The translations under genes were made by a program, and so were the position numbers. Below, one piece after another: positions 1-10,204 of a stretch of 64,000 nt of DNA (positions are counted from its first letter, which is position 1; each line of letters opens with the position of its first letter). The stretch is taken from assembly GCF_000143415.4 (NCBI RefSeq), contig NW_003314329.1:584619-648618 (forward strand). Direction: 5' to 3'. The DNA is from Selaginella moellendorffii (taxonomy: Eukaryota > Streptophyta > Lycopodiopsida > Selaginellales > Selaginellaceae). The notes below the pieces were generated by a model. The model made no database searches, was not told the DNA's origin, and saw only the letters and a list, made by a program, of their open reading frames with translations.

Positions 1-1616
1 GGGCTTTGAACAAAAGTCGATGGTCAAGGACTTTCACGCTTATGCAGGAACCATGTTACAATGGTCGGAGGACTTGCCAAGTGAGATTGGCACGTCGGGG
101 GAACAAAGACCCTAGTTGAAGGTGATAACTTCAAAAGGGGTGGGCCATGGGGCCGAGCATGGAGGAGTCCATGCATGATCACAGACATGTCAAGTGAGAG
201 GACTTGGCAGTGTGGAGGAACTAGGTTCCTAAGCTGTGATCTGTAGCGCACTTTAAAAATAGGTTGGTGCACCGGCGTGGGGAGTCACGCCAGGCATCTA
301 GTGTGATGCCGTCCGTAGATGCATATACGGAGGTTGGGTTCGAGTCCCGACCCTCTAGTGCTTGGGTTCGAGTCCCAAATCACTAGGGCGTGGTGATGGT
401 TTGGAATATGAGGACACTCATATTTCGGTGGTCATGGACTCTCAGTGGGGAGACTGGTTTGGGCACACCGCCAAGCGAGGGATGCCTCGGAGTCGTGATG
501 CACGGTTAGATTGCTTAGTGTGAAAGCTCAACATATCTAACTTGAACACTTTGGTGCAAGTGGCACCAAGGTCGTGGTGAGTGAGATGGGGACACCTAAT
601 CTCAGTTGCTATGAACCCTTGGCCGTAAGGGCTAGCTTGGGTGCACCGCCAAGTGTGGGGGATGCCCCCAGGGTTATAGTCAACAACTTGGAGGTCTAGA
701 AAACCAAGTACCTCTTGGCAACTCTGTTAATGTGCCAAGGTGAAATCACTAGGTGATCTTATGGCCAGAAAAGGACAAAGTCCTTGGTTGGCTAAGGAAT
801 GAAGTTCCTGGTTCAAATGTTGAAATTGAACTGTTTAAGGTGGTGTGGCTTGGTCGTGATAACCAAGTGGGAAGAGCACCTAAGGGAAATAAACTATGTC
901 CGTGCGATGGCATAGTGAGTCCGAGGAAAGTAGTCTCTATAAAAGACCCATGGGAGGGTCACGAAGTTGGGCCGTGGATAGAGCCCATAGCAGAAGATGC
1001 TAAAGAGACGTACTAGGGGTGAACATCCTCCGGACTTGGCAAAGAAGAGTCTTTGCTATGGAACCGAAACAATACCTCAAGGAGGGAGGTAGAGATTCGA
1101 TGTTGCTTGGTGCAACAATCAACGGATAGGAGCAAAAGATGAGTGGCCAAGATAGGGCCGTGGAATCCCTTGGAAGGAATCCAAGTGACAAAGTTAGGCG
1201 AGGAACACTAATGTGTTGGACGCTAACAAGTTGCGGGAAAGGAAGTGTGTTTTCAAGGAGGGATTCCGAATTGCTTCGATTTGGCGAAAGTGGAAGCTCC
1301 AAGGGAGGGAGCGGTAAGGTAGCCAAATGATAGGGCGATGGACAGCCCTAGCACAAAGTGTGATAAATGGAACTTAGTGCCCAAGGTGGCACAAAATAGA
1401 AGAGAGGATGATGGTGCCCTCAAGTAATGAACTTCCTAGGATAGGGAAGTGGAGTCGCACAATCTGTGCAATGCAAGGTGTTGGAGACACCTAGGAAATT
1501 GACTCCAAGAAGTCAAAATTCAAAGTTCCAAAGTGCAAAGGTTATATCGATGGAAATTGAGACTACTCGAGAAGGAGTAGTGGGATTGACTTAGAGAAGG
1601 GTCTCTAAGAGGTTTA
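1..1616. repeat. Repetitive non-coding sequence, probably retroelement interior
   Basis: No long open frame with recognisable protein similarity is present on either strand. The style (short G-rich direct repeats such as caccgccaag near 465 and 637, gratuitous stops in all frames) resembles the non-coding interiors of the LTR elements at the right end of the window, but I could not align it to them. It abuts an LTR fragment at about 1617. Two tRNA T-arm-like segments lie at 334-378. The identity of the parent element is unknown. Confidence 0.45.
334..378 (+). repeat. Two tRNA T-arm-like / Pol III B-box-like segments
   Basis: Positions 334-350 fold as a 5-bp stem TTGGG/CCCGA around the 7-nt loop TTCGAGT. 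Positions 362-378 fold as TTGGG/CCCAA around the same loop. Both contain GGTTCGAGTCC, which fits the Pol III B-box consensus. No complete cloverleaf or acceptor stem is visible around either, so this is a tRNA-derived remnant (SINE-like or template fragment), not a tRNA gene. Confidence 0.4.
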
Positions 1617-2611
1617 GCGAGCAAAAGGTGAGGCTCCAAAAAGGGACCCAAAAGGACCAACACATGACACGTGGGAGTGTCCGAGATGGACTCTAGTTGG
1701 AGTCCGAAATGGAGTCCGAGATGGAGTCCAAAGTGGAGTCCGAGGTGGACCCGAGATGGACCCGAGTTGGAGTCCGAAGTGGAGTCCGAGATGGACCCGA
1801 GATGGAGTCCGAGATGGAGTCCGAAGTGGAGTCCAAGGTGGACCTGAGATGGACCCGAGTTGGAGTCCGAAGTGGAGTCCGAGATGGACCCGAGATGGAG
1901 TCCGAGATGGAGTCCGAGGTGGACCCGAGATGGACCCGAAATGGAGTCCGAGATGGAGTCCGAGATGGACACGAGATGGAGTCCGAGATGGAGTCCGAGC
2001 TGGACCCGAGATGGACCCGAGATGGAGTCCGAGATGGAGTCCGAGATGGAGTCCGAGATGGAGTCCGAAGTCGAGACCGAGACCGGGACCGAGACCGGGA
2101 CCGAGACCGAGACCGAGACCGAGATCGGGACTGAGACCGAGACCGAGGCCGAGGCCGAGACCGAGCCCGAGCCCGAGTCCGAGTCCGAGTCCGAGTCCGA
2201 GTCCGAGTCCGACTCCGGAGCCTGAGAGGGTGAAAGCCCAAAGCGTTCGTCTCCCAGACCCTGGGGGGTTTGGTGAGCTCCAAAAGTATAGTAGGGGGAG
2301 GACTGCAGTGGAGCCAGTTTGGCCAGGAAAGGCCAGTTTGGCCCAGAAAGGCCGGACCCAGTGTTGGTGATGAGCTGCCCATTGGGAAGTCCAAGACTAG
2401 AGTGAACACGGACCGACAAGCGGGGTAGCTTGGTGAAGTGTTCAAGAGCCGGCTCTAGTTCCCTCGGGAGATCGACTGGCCGATGCTCCCAGTCCAAGTG
2501 TGGGTGGCACTACCTACTTGGATACCAAGTGTGGCTCAATGGAACCTCGCTCTAAGCCCATGGCTAGAGCACCTAAAGGCGATAGGTGGGGAGAGTACCC
2601 AGGTGGCCATG
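1617..2611 (+). mobile_element. LTR fragment with internal minisatellite, truncated at both ends
   Basis: The sequence matches the middle of the LTRs at 56718-58519 and 59825-61755: the AGCGAGCAAAAGG...GGCTCC lead-in, the minisatellite, then the CTGAGAGGGTGAAAGCCC tail and the downstream block up to GAGAGTACCCAGGTGGC. The first ~180 bp and the last ~600 bp of the LTR are missing, and unrelated sequence begins at about 2612. No target-site duplication can be assigned. Confidence 0.8.
1682..2222 (+). repeat. Hexamer-derived minisatellite (GAGATGGAGTCC / GAGACC / GAGTCC)
   Basis: Three blocks follow in fixed order: 11-12-mers GAGATGGACCC and GAGATGGAGTCC, then hexamers GAGACC/GGGACC, then hexamers GAGTCC/GAGCCC. 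All can be derived from a GAGNCC hexamer. The array lacks stop codons in several frames, so it produces long Ser/Asp-, Arg- and Glu-rich open frames on both strands that are not genes. Confidence 0.9.
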
Positions 2612-3116
2612 CCATGTCAGCGATCCACGCCAAGATTATTCGCCGTGTAAAGGAATAATTATGCTGTGTGTGTACGTCCATTTATGGCAATATAAGGCCA
2701 CACGCCATTCAAAGAATAATGCTAGTCGAGCATTTTTTGGATCATTTTTGGGTTCAAAATTGCATGAGCCCACACGCTATAAAGTTTACCTGTACCAAAA
2801 ATAAAAACAGCTTTATTTACTTGGGAATTTAAGTGGTTGAGGCACTTTTAAACTTACAAACACATGCCCTACTTACATTCCTTTGGTTGCTTAAAATTCA
2901 AAAATATTATAAACCTTTCTTTTTGCATTTTCAATGTTTTCAATTATGGTTTTTGATTTTCGCAGGACCAGCCTAGTAATCTATTTGCATCCCGTCATGT
3001 TTATAGCTAGCTTTCGTTTGTCCCCTTCACTAGCCTGAGACACATCTGCTCGGCATCGGCCTCTCACAGCATTTGCCCAAAAAGGGCATCTTTCTTCACG
3101 CAGCATTTGCCACATG

Positions 3117-3135
3117 TTTAGGGTTTAGGGTTTAG
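3117..3135 (+). repeat. Interstitial telomere-type repeat (TTTAGGG x ~2.5)
   Basis: Two full TTTAGGG units are followed by TTTAG. This is the plant telomere unit. At this length it is equally compatible with a telo-box promoter element or chance, so no telomere is implied. Confidence 0.6.
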
Positions 3136-3603
3136 CAATTCAGTAGCTTGATAAACATGCAAATACAGAACTTGATGCAAAATCCTTTGATATGTCAGGA
3201 CCATAAACACATTTCAATAGAGGGTCCTTTCATTTCATAACTCCTTACGTAGATCTTGGTGAAACCAGAGTTAGTGAAGTTGGTTTCTTGTGATCCCGCA
3301 TCTGATTGTGATGTCCCTTTGCAGTGTCGATGGAAAGGTCAATGCACACCAAACTGTAGAATCTTGGAGCAAAATAACGGTCGGATCTATAGCAAATGCC
3401 CTTGAAACATTGTAAGGCTCGTGTGGTCTCATTTGGTGTCCGATCGAGATGCTTCTTTGTAGGGTCATCAAGAAGGACATTGTATACCATTCTTTATTTA
3501 GCTGAACATCTGGCATTTTTGGAAATACAAGATGCTTTGGAATATCCAATCATGCATGGTATAAATATAGCGAGGGTATTAAATGATATCCCAATCATGA
3601 TCT

Positions 3604-3740
3604 TTCTTTTGGATTTTGCGTGCATGCAGTCCGAGGAATGATGACGTTGCGGATTTCTTTTGGATTTCACGTACATGCATGTGCGCGGCAATCCAGAAAT
3701 TAATGGTGGCGCCCAAGTCCGAGGAATGATGACGTTGCGG
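3604..3740 (+). repeat. Local duplication with divergent copies
   Basis: A segment beginning TTTCTTTTGGATTT, with GTGCATGCA / GTACATGCA inside and ending AGTCCGAGGAATGATGACG followed by TTGCGG, occurs at 3604-3652. It recurs from about 3654 to 3740, with roughly 38 extra bases inside the second copy. It lies upstream of the gene at 4169. Confidence 0.75.
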
Positions 3741-4196
3741 GATTACCAACCATCGTGACATTTCACACGTGTGAGGTTAGGTTTTGCATTTTGCTTCGTA
3801 CTAGCGCTCGCACACTCGCGCTCGCATTGCGCTCCCACTCGCGATCACGCTCACATTCGCGCTCATCTACCTTCTCTACAGGTTTCTCGTGTGCATCGGC
3901 ATCCACTCGCGCTTGCATCACACTCGCGCTCGCATCGCGCTCGTGTGCATCGGCGTCCACTTCAAGACACACCCAGTTTGTAACTTCGCCGCCAACTCCG
4001 CCGCCCACTCCGCCACCCACACGCAGCCCACTTGGCGTCCCGGGAGATTTCAGCGCCACTCTCCAACTGTAAGTGGCAGAGTAGCCTTGCTGCTACGATC
4101 CGCTGCACACATAGTGCACATTCGCCAGCGAGTCCGGCCTCGATTGTCACACCTCCATTCGGCTTCAAATGGTAAGTCTTTTAGGCCAAGTAGAAA

Positions 4197-4355
4197 ATGG
4201 CATGAGGCCACATGCCATTCAGTAGCAACATTGGCATGCACCGATTGGGCTCTCGAGTGCAGTCCGGTTACAGATGGCGTGTAGCCTCACGCCATCTTAG
4301 GATGCAGCCTCAAGACATCTGATGTAGTGGTGAATGGCATGTGGCCTCACGTTAT
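4197..4355. repeat. Three palindrome-family copies in intron 1
   Basis: Copies sit at 4197-4218 (arms ATGGCATG / CATGCCAT, centre AGGCCA), 4274-4295 (ATGGCGTG TAGCCT CACGCCAT) and 4334-4355 (ATGGCATG TGGCCT CACGTTAT). All lie in the 239-bp first intron of the damaged gene. Confidence 0.85.
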
Positions 4356-5589
4356 TTCCAGCTGCTAGCTTTTCATCTGTCAGCTCTAATTGTTGTGCAT
4401 TTTTGAACAGGCAAGGAATTGCGTTCTTCTTCCAGCCACTGTCAATGTGGATGCAGAGAAGGGGGAGGAGCTCACCAGTTGGACTTTCGGGATGGAAGGC
4501 AAGAATCTGAGGCTGTACAACACAGATGGTGGGAGAAAAGAATGCATGGGGATCCTCATCCAAGTGATAGACACTCCATGCAGTTCCATGCAAGAATATG
4601 GACTAGCACTTGTGGTAGAGACAGCGTCTGCCTTCAAGATCCACCTTGCACATCCTAGCGGCTTCCCGAAGGGGGGCAGCGGCTATGAGGAATTCCTAGA
4701 GGGAGCTAGGGAGAGGTTGTCCAGGAGGCCCACAATTTCAAAGACGCTGCGGGTCTATGAAGATCACATGGAATCCACGGACCTCACCTACGGCGATGTT
4801 CAAAAACTATATTCCAACATTGAGCCATTGAGAGTGCCTCCAGTTCGCAAAGCGAAGGGGAAGGGGGTCGATCTGGAAACTACCCCGAAGCAAAAAAGGG
4901 TGGTCAAGCTCAAGCCGACGTCCGACTCTCCTGCTCCAAAAAAGAAGCTACTCGGTGATGCCATTGCCTTGGGTTCGAACACTACACCCACCAAAAAGAA
5001 GAGCCGCAAAGAGCAGAAAGAGCAAGAAGAGGCAGCAAAAATCATCGCAGATAATAGTACTTGTTACTATTCCAACAAAGTATATACAATCGACGTGAGC
5101 CGTATCGACATCCAAAGCAAATACAACCACAGGCTAGTATCTGATGAGTGGGTGGAGAAACTGAAGCAGAAGATGCTGGCAAGTCCAGTAACACCCGACA
5201 TCGCAGACGTGATGTCCTACTATCGAACAATGAAGGGCGAGACGAGGTTTCCAGACTTGATCAATAGGAAGATGTTGGACGATCAGAACATCCGGTTCTA
5301 TGCCGTCTCCGGGCAGCATTCTAGCTTGGCGATGCAAGAGATAGCTGTGGATATTATGGTGGGCGAGGAGGTGAAGAAAGTCTTCAAGACAAGAGTTGTC
5401 CGCCTGATAAAAGGCAACTCGCCCCTCCGATCTATCATATACATCTCCCATGCACAAAATGTCAAGCAAGAAACGTGCTACAAATCGGGACTGCATGATA
5501 CATTGGCACGAACACGGAAGCTCTGGGTTCAACTGAAGAAGCCACAAAAACCAGGACAAGGACGTGCACTAGCAACTAGCGCCTGGCAG

Positions 5590-5643
5590 GTAAGGCTCGT
5601 TGCATGTGGCATAGCATGTGGCCTCACGCCATTTCCATTGCAG
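5590..5643 (+). other. 54-bp in-frame intron carrying the palindrome
   Basis: GTAAGG...TTGCAG, phase 0, 54 bp, with no stop in the host frame. Removal joins TSAWQ to EFSSLL; retention adds 18 residues. It contains a palindrome-family copy (AGCATGTGG CCT CACGCCAT) just before the acceptor. Confidence 0.65.
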
Positions 5644-7102
5644 GAATTCTCGAGTCTTCTCTCGAAAACACTGGGGGTCAATGACACACTCAGCATCCAT
5701 AACATTCTACTCGCGACAAAAGTTGTTTTTGACAAATGGGTAGATGTGCTGAGGAGGTACCATGACGGGGAGTTGCTAAACTCAATGGGTGTAGAGGACG
5801 GCCGGAAGCCCAATGATTTGAAGCTCAACGCCTTGTGTTTCTCGCGGTCTCTAAACAACGACGACCTTCTGACAGTGGCTAATGCTCTTCTACGTGGTGA
5901 GGTAGTCTTCAACAAGACCAAAATGACTCCCGGCCATATTGTGACATACGAGGACTTGTGCACGACTCTGAGAGCTCGTGCGCTATTGAAGGATTGGATC
6001 TTCGAGCAAGTGGCCGTGGAGAGCGTGAGCATCGACACCACACAAGAGATGATGGAAGAGCTGGAGTTTTCAAATGAAGACATCGACGAGTACGTGAAGG
6101 GGGCCCCCAAGTTCATCGATCTGCTGCGGGATGCCACGAAAAGTAAAGCTGAGAAGTTGGATCAGTATCCAAATTTCATTAAGAGGGATGTCGACCGCCG
6201 GCTTCAGAAACAGCTCGACCCTGCAGTAGAGGAGAACCTTACCGGGTATACGTGAATTCGGATGAGGATCAAAGGTGGAGGAGCATCGTTTCCTGCGGAG
6301 ATGAGCAGGTCAAGAACATTTTTTGTGTGATGGACTTCACAAACGAGGAGATCACTCATGCAGGCAAAGTCAACTCCATCATTGACTTAATGGTGGGACT
6401 TGCAGAGGTGGAATCTTCAGTCCACTATATGATCTAGGACTCCGAATCCTATCACAAGTTCTGGAAGGCCTTGAATGAGGTGAAGGCTCGGTTGAAAGGC
6501 AAGGAGATGCGGGAGATCCATGGGATAATGGCTAAGAAGAAGATACCGACGAATGTCTGCATCTTCACACTCGCCCTTGTTATTGGTCCTGCAGCAAAGT
6601 GGGACTGGAGTGACTTCCCAGCTTCATTCGACAAGGCCGATCGAATTGATCTGAGGGAGGTCAATTTACCCGTGCCTGAGGAACTGAAGACGGCTATGGA
6701 GCTTTCAAATCCAGAGAAAGCTCCAGGTGCAGCATGGGAAATGCTCAGCTGGGTCTTCAACGCAATAGCGGGTGGGTCACCTGCTTCCGACTCCAAGGGC
6801 AAATGCGTTATCGAGTACAACTGCGGCAGACTATTCTTTCGAGCCGCACTACTCAAGGGTGTCCCGTGTGTTGCAGTGACAAACTCCATTGAAGAGGTGA
6901 CTTCAATGGAGCATATAATTACAGTTGCCAAAGAAAAACAGTATCTTCTCTACGAACCTGGTGAGTACGCACTTTAAGTTTAAATGTTATCTCACAAGCT
7001 CTGTACGTAGGAGCGTGGCCACCCCCAGATGCTGAAACGGCGTTAACAGCTACTGTTGAAGATACCCATGTTGGGCCAAGCTCACAACCTGCACAAGGTA
7101 AG

Positions 7103-7455
7103 GTCACGTGAGGCCTCACGCCATTTTGATTATAAATCGTTGTGAATATTCAGACACGAGGACTGAAAAGCGCACTGGTGGCGCGTCGAAGAAGGACAAA
7201 CAGACAAGCAATAGGATAAAAGGAGGTACAAATTATATTTGCAATGGCGTGTGGTCTCATGCCATTCCTTGCAGGAGACACTTCTTCAAAGGCAAAACAG
7301 GCAAGCACCAGCCAAGCTCAAACTGACAGCGGTCATAAAAAGTGAAAGCACGTTGGACAGTCGTCGGGATCAGAGGCGTTTGATTCGAAAAGGAAGAAGG
7401 GCAACAAAAAGATGATAGGTAATGCCTCACGGTTATAGCGTGTGTGCTCATGCCA
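7103..7455. repeat. Palindrome-family copies in three consecutive introns
   Basis: Copies are at 7103-7124 (CACGTGAGG CCT CACGCCAT), 7244-7265 (ATGGCGTG TGGTCT CATGCCAT) and about 7435-7455 (AGCGTG TGTGCT CATGCCAT). They lie in the introns at 7098-7153, 7226-7274 and 7419-7465. In the last two the copy is followed almost at once by the acceptor CCTTGCAG or CATTGCAG. Confidence 0.85.
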
Positions 7456-7560
7456 TTCATTGCAGATCAAGGGCTGAGTGAAAGCAGCTAGTCACCACCT
7501 CCTGACTCAGATTCCTATGGCGGACTCCCCTTCCCCAATCTCAATGGAGAGGTACAATGG

Positions 7561-9767
7561 ATGAGGGATGCTTTTCAAGTCAGGGCCACATTTTTCTCAT
7601 CTCATTGTCTTCAAAGGGTGCAAGAACGTGCAGAAACCATGTTAAGACAGTCGGGTGAGGATACGGTCCTAGGTCACGCACTAAAACAGGCTATGGATGT
7701 CTTGTATTTTGAGATGGAGACTCGGCCAGATGATTTTCCCAAGATGGTCCTGGAAGAACAAGCCATCCGGCCTAAGCAGCCTATGGAAGAAATGCAGAAG
7801 GGGGATGAGGAGCCAGAGAAAGATAATGAGCAGGAAGAGCAGAAGGACGAAGAGGAGGACAAAGAAGAGGAGGACGAAGAAGAGGAGGACGAAGAGGACT
7901 TGGATGGTCCTCACAATGGTGACGATCACAATAACGACGACGACAGTGATGACGATGATGGCCAGCCTGAGGTGGCCAAAGAGCAGCGGAGGAAGGTCAT
8001 ACAAGACAAACCATCAGGTAAATAATAGTACATCCATTCCTAACCTTTTACCATTTCTAACATTGTCCATATAGGTCGCAGAGCAAATCGTAAGTAGAGA
8101 TTATTTAGTTGAATTAAGATACAAACTCTAGCCTTTAGTGTCGAGGAAGGATAGTGTCAAGCAAGGGTCGAAACGTATGTCCAATCCTTCAGAATCAGCA
8201 GTGCGCCCAAGTGATATCGGTCCTAGTTCCTCAATAGCAGTTGATGGTAAATACAGTATAGTCGATTCAATGTGCTAATGAGTTTGTTTTTAGTAGCTAG
8301 TAGGGAGGATACCATCTCAATCGAAGGGAGATATTTGGACATGAATATGGATCCGCCAGTGGACTCTACTTGCCTGCAAGAGTCATCAGAGCTGGTGGAG
8401 GCTACTATCCATATCAACGCCAAGCAAGCTGACCACGCTCCACTTGATGCTGCCTATACCACTGAGTCAATCTTGTCCACGTATCCAACTGACGGTGACC
8501 AGGCGCCATTGGACCCGCATGAGGCCGCCTCAGCCGCCGAGCCGGTCATATCCTCATTTCCAAAGGACTCAACATGTGCCCAATCGTCTGACTACGCGCC
8601 ATTGGAACCTCCCTACACCGCCCCTGCTGCCTGTTTGGTCATGTCCACTTTGCCAACGGAGGCACCAGCTGAAATGGCGTGTGATCACACGCCATCGGAA
8701 CCACCCCATGCCACTGTTGAGCCAGTTGTACCAGAGTCTACAGCTGAAATGGCATATGCCCACACGCCATCGGATGCGATTGACCCCACATTGCAGAGGA
8801 GAGTATTTCCGCCCTTCACGTTTCCTCGACCAAAACCCTCTCAACGACCATCAGGAGCACCATTCGCTAATATTGTAGATGGTAAAATTGACTTGTACCA
8901 TTTTTTATGCCGACGCATTTCATTTCAGAGTCACGGCGAAGGTACTGTATCGTTTTTGATCTGAACGGTGTCCTTTTCTCCCATGAGCGTGGCTCGTCCT
9001 CGAATGTCACTGCACCCTCCAAAGCCTGCAGTCGCAAGTTAGTCAAAAGAGACAGATTCACATTAATCACAAGGGAGAAACTGCGGGATCTAATAATGAC
9101 CATGCGACACTTAAAACAGAGGGCCGGGTTCAATTTGCAATTGGGAGTTTGGACATCCATGATGCACCACAATGCATTAACATTGCTACAGATGATGCAC
9201 GATCAGACGCGAGTAATATTACCATTTGACTTTCTCCTAACGCAGGAGGATTGCTTAACTATGGTCCATGTGAGGGGTAGCAAGCCCATTTTCGTCAAGC
9301 CAGAGGCTGTAGTGATGAACCAGACTGCTAGGTCAAGTGAAATCCTCATCATCGATGACTCGCCGATTAAAACTGCAGCGAACACGCACACATATGCAGT
9401 GCACCCCATCTCTTGCAGTATGGAAACTAGGGAGAAGAAATCGTATGTTCTGGGGGACCTTGCAAAACGGCTTGGAGTGATGGTGATAGAGAACTGGCCA
9501 GTCCAGGAGGTGGCTGCAGAAATCAACCAAATGGCAGATGGAACGGTATATCAGAAGCCATTTGATCGGACAGACACCAGTCATCATTTATGGCATGCGC
9601 ATCTCCATAATCTGCTCAACCAGATGGGTTCTTCGACCACTGAACATGAGCGTGGACGTATTAGAGAAGAGATGGCATTACTATTGGGTTTAAATCCTGA
9701 TAGTGTGGAGAGTGATGAAATTCCAAGATTATTGTATAGGCGTTGGAGGCAAAAAATAACAGTCTGA
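7561..9767 (+). CDS. Possible intact 3' gene: acidic linker plus FCP1-like HAD phosphatase
   Basis: If translation starts at ATG 7561, exons 7561-8017, 8075-8089, 8139-8246, 8294-8881 and 8929-9767 give one uninterrupted frame. It has an E/D-rich stretch (7790-7980), a Pro/Ala/Ser/Thr-rich spacer, and a C-terminal HAD domain. Motif I reads DLNGVL (DxDGTL in classical FCP1; DLNG is found in some plant members from general knowledge). Motif III Lys lies in FVKPEAV and the motif IV acidic pair in IIDDSP. The second motif-I Asp is Asn, so activity is doubtful. This overlaps the larger disrupted gene and is the alternative reading of the same exons. Confidence 0.5.
8674..8765. repeat. Two palindrome-family copies inside coding exon
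   Basis: Positions 8674-8695 are a perfect 22-bp palindrome (arms ATGGCGTGTGA / TCACACGCCAT). Positions 8744-8765 are an imperfect copy (ATGGCATATGCC, then CACACGCCAT). Both encode the repeated phrase AEMA(C/Y)(D/A)HTPS in the Pro/Ala-rich linker of the 4169-9767 gene. Confidence 0.9.
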
Positions 9768-10204
9768 GATGGCATGTATTTATTTAAAAATGTAACTTAT
9801 TATGGCATGGGGTTCCATGCCATTGTATTAATATTAAAAGACAATTTTTTGAGAGGATTTGCATTATACTAGAAGTGTTACAGCATGTTATTGGAAGTCT
9901 ATGAAGTTCTTTTATTAATAAGGGGAAAGTAAAGATTGAATGGGGACTTGGGCTCCACCTAGACTCGGAGCAACTGAGCCAATATTAAAAGGATGGAAAG
10001 AAATTGGACGACGATGACAAGGAGAAGAAAGAGGTGAAGCAGTGGCAGGGGGAGGAGAAGTGATTGAGTAGACATTTCCTTGTTTTAAATAAAATGGCAT
10101 GTGCCTCAATGCAGTTGAATTTTGTTATATTTATATACTATATAAAGGTTTGGAAACCTTATTTTACAAGTGGGATAATGACAATTCCCACTTTAACGAA
10201 ATAG
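9768..10204. other. 3' flank with further palindrome copies; no gene
   Basis: AT-rich sequence after the TGA at 9765-9767. It holds a near-perfect palindrome at 9802-9823 (arms ATGGCATGG / CCATGCCAT, loop GGTT) and a degenerate copy at 10094-10115. It ends where an antisense LTR fragment begins. Confidence 0.6.

Larger units (their letters stand above)
2612..4168. other. Upstream region of the damaged gene; no gene recognised
   Basis: This stretch holds palindrome-family members (2684-2708 is one), a short telomere-type run TTTAGGGTTTAGGGTTTAG at 3117-3135, a local duplication at 3604-3740, and a CGCTCGCA-rich low-complexity stretch at about 3785-3960 that may be promoter or 5' leader of the gene starting at 4169. 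A minus-strand frame at 3245-3549 has no features I recognise and is not called as a gene. Confidence 0.5.
4169..9767 (+). pseudogene. ParB-like / degenerate methyltransferase-like / FCP1-type HAD phosphatase fusion, disrupted
   Basis: ATG at 4169-4171 is spliced (intron 4172-4410) to MARNCVLLPATV. Exons I infer: 4411-5589, 5644-6960, 7011-7097, 7154-7225, 7275-7418, 7466-8017, 8075-8089, 8139-8246, 8294-8881, 8929-9767; the frame is kept across every junction. The N-terminal part has a ParB-like run (KYNHRLVSDEWVEKL, then FYAVSGQHSSLAM, at about 5110-5340). Next comes a region resembling a beta-class N4/N6 methyltransferase without its catalytic residues (IFCVMDFTN; CVIEYNCGR). A Lys-rich then acidic linker follows (7154-8000), and the C-terminus is an FCP1/NLI-like HAD domain (FDLNGVLFSHE, IFVKPEAV, ILIIDDSPIK). 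Damage: a one-base frameshift near 6244, TAG at 6435, TGA at 7343, TAG at 7489. Alternatively it is two genes, with the phosphatase gene starting at ATG 7561 and intact. I do not recognise the full-length family. Confidence 0.6.

Noticed and set aside
334-378. Functional tRNA gene
   Set aside because: Only T-arm-like segments are present; no acceptor stem, D-arm or anticodon arm can be built around them.
1520-2497. Long open frames (up to 325 codons, Ser/Asp- or Arg-rich) over the minisatellite, and their equivalents at 47605-48426, 50132-51115, 51826-52958, 56830-57796 and 59944-61033
   Set aside because: They arise because hexamer and 12-mer units lack stops in several frames on both strands; the same LTR array gives different proteins in each frame and copy, with no conserved start.
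3117-3135. Chromosome end or internal telomere block
   Set aside because: Only about two and a half TTTAGGG units.
6226-6274. Possible 49-bp intron that would bypass the frameshift near 6244
   Set aside because: GTAGAG...AAAG has the right length, but removing it leaves the downstream exon out of frame with an early stop.
7681-8004. Minus-strand hydrophobic frame opposite the acidic linker
   Set aside because: GAGGAA/GATGAC repeats read as Leu/Phe/Val on the other strand; no start context or family.
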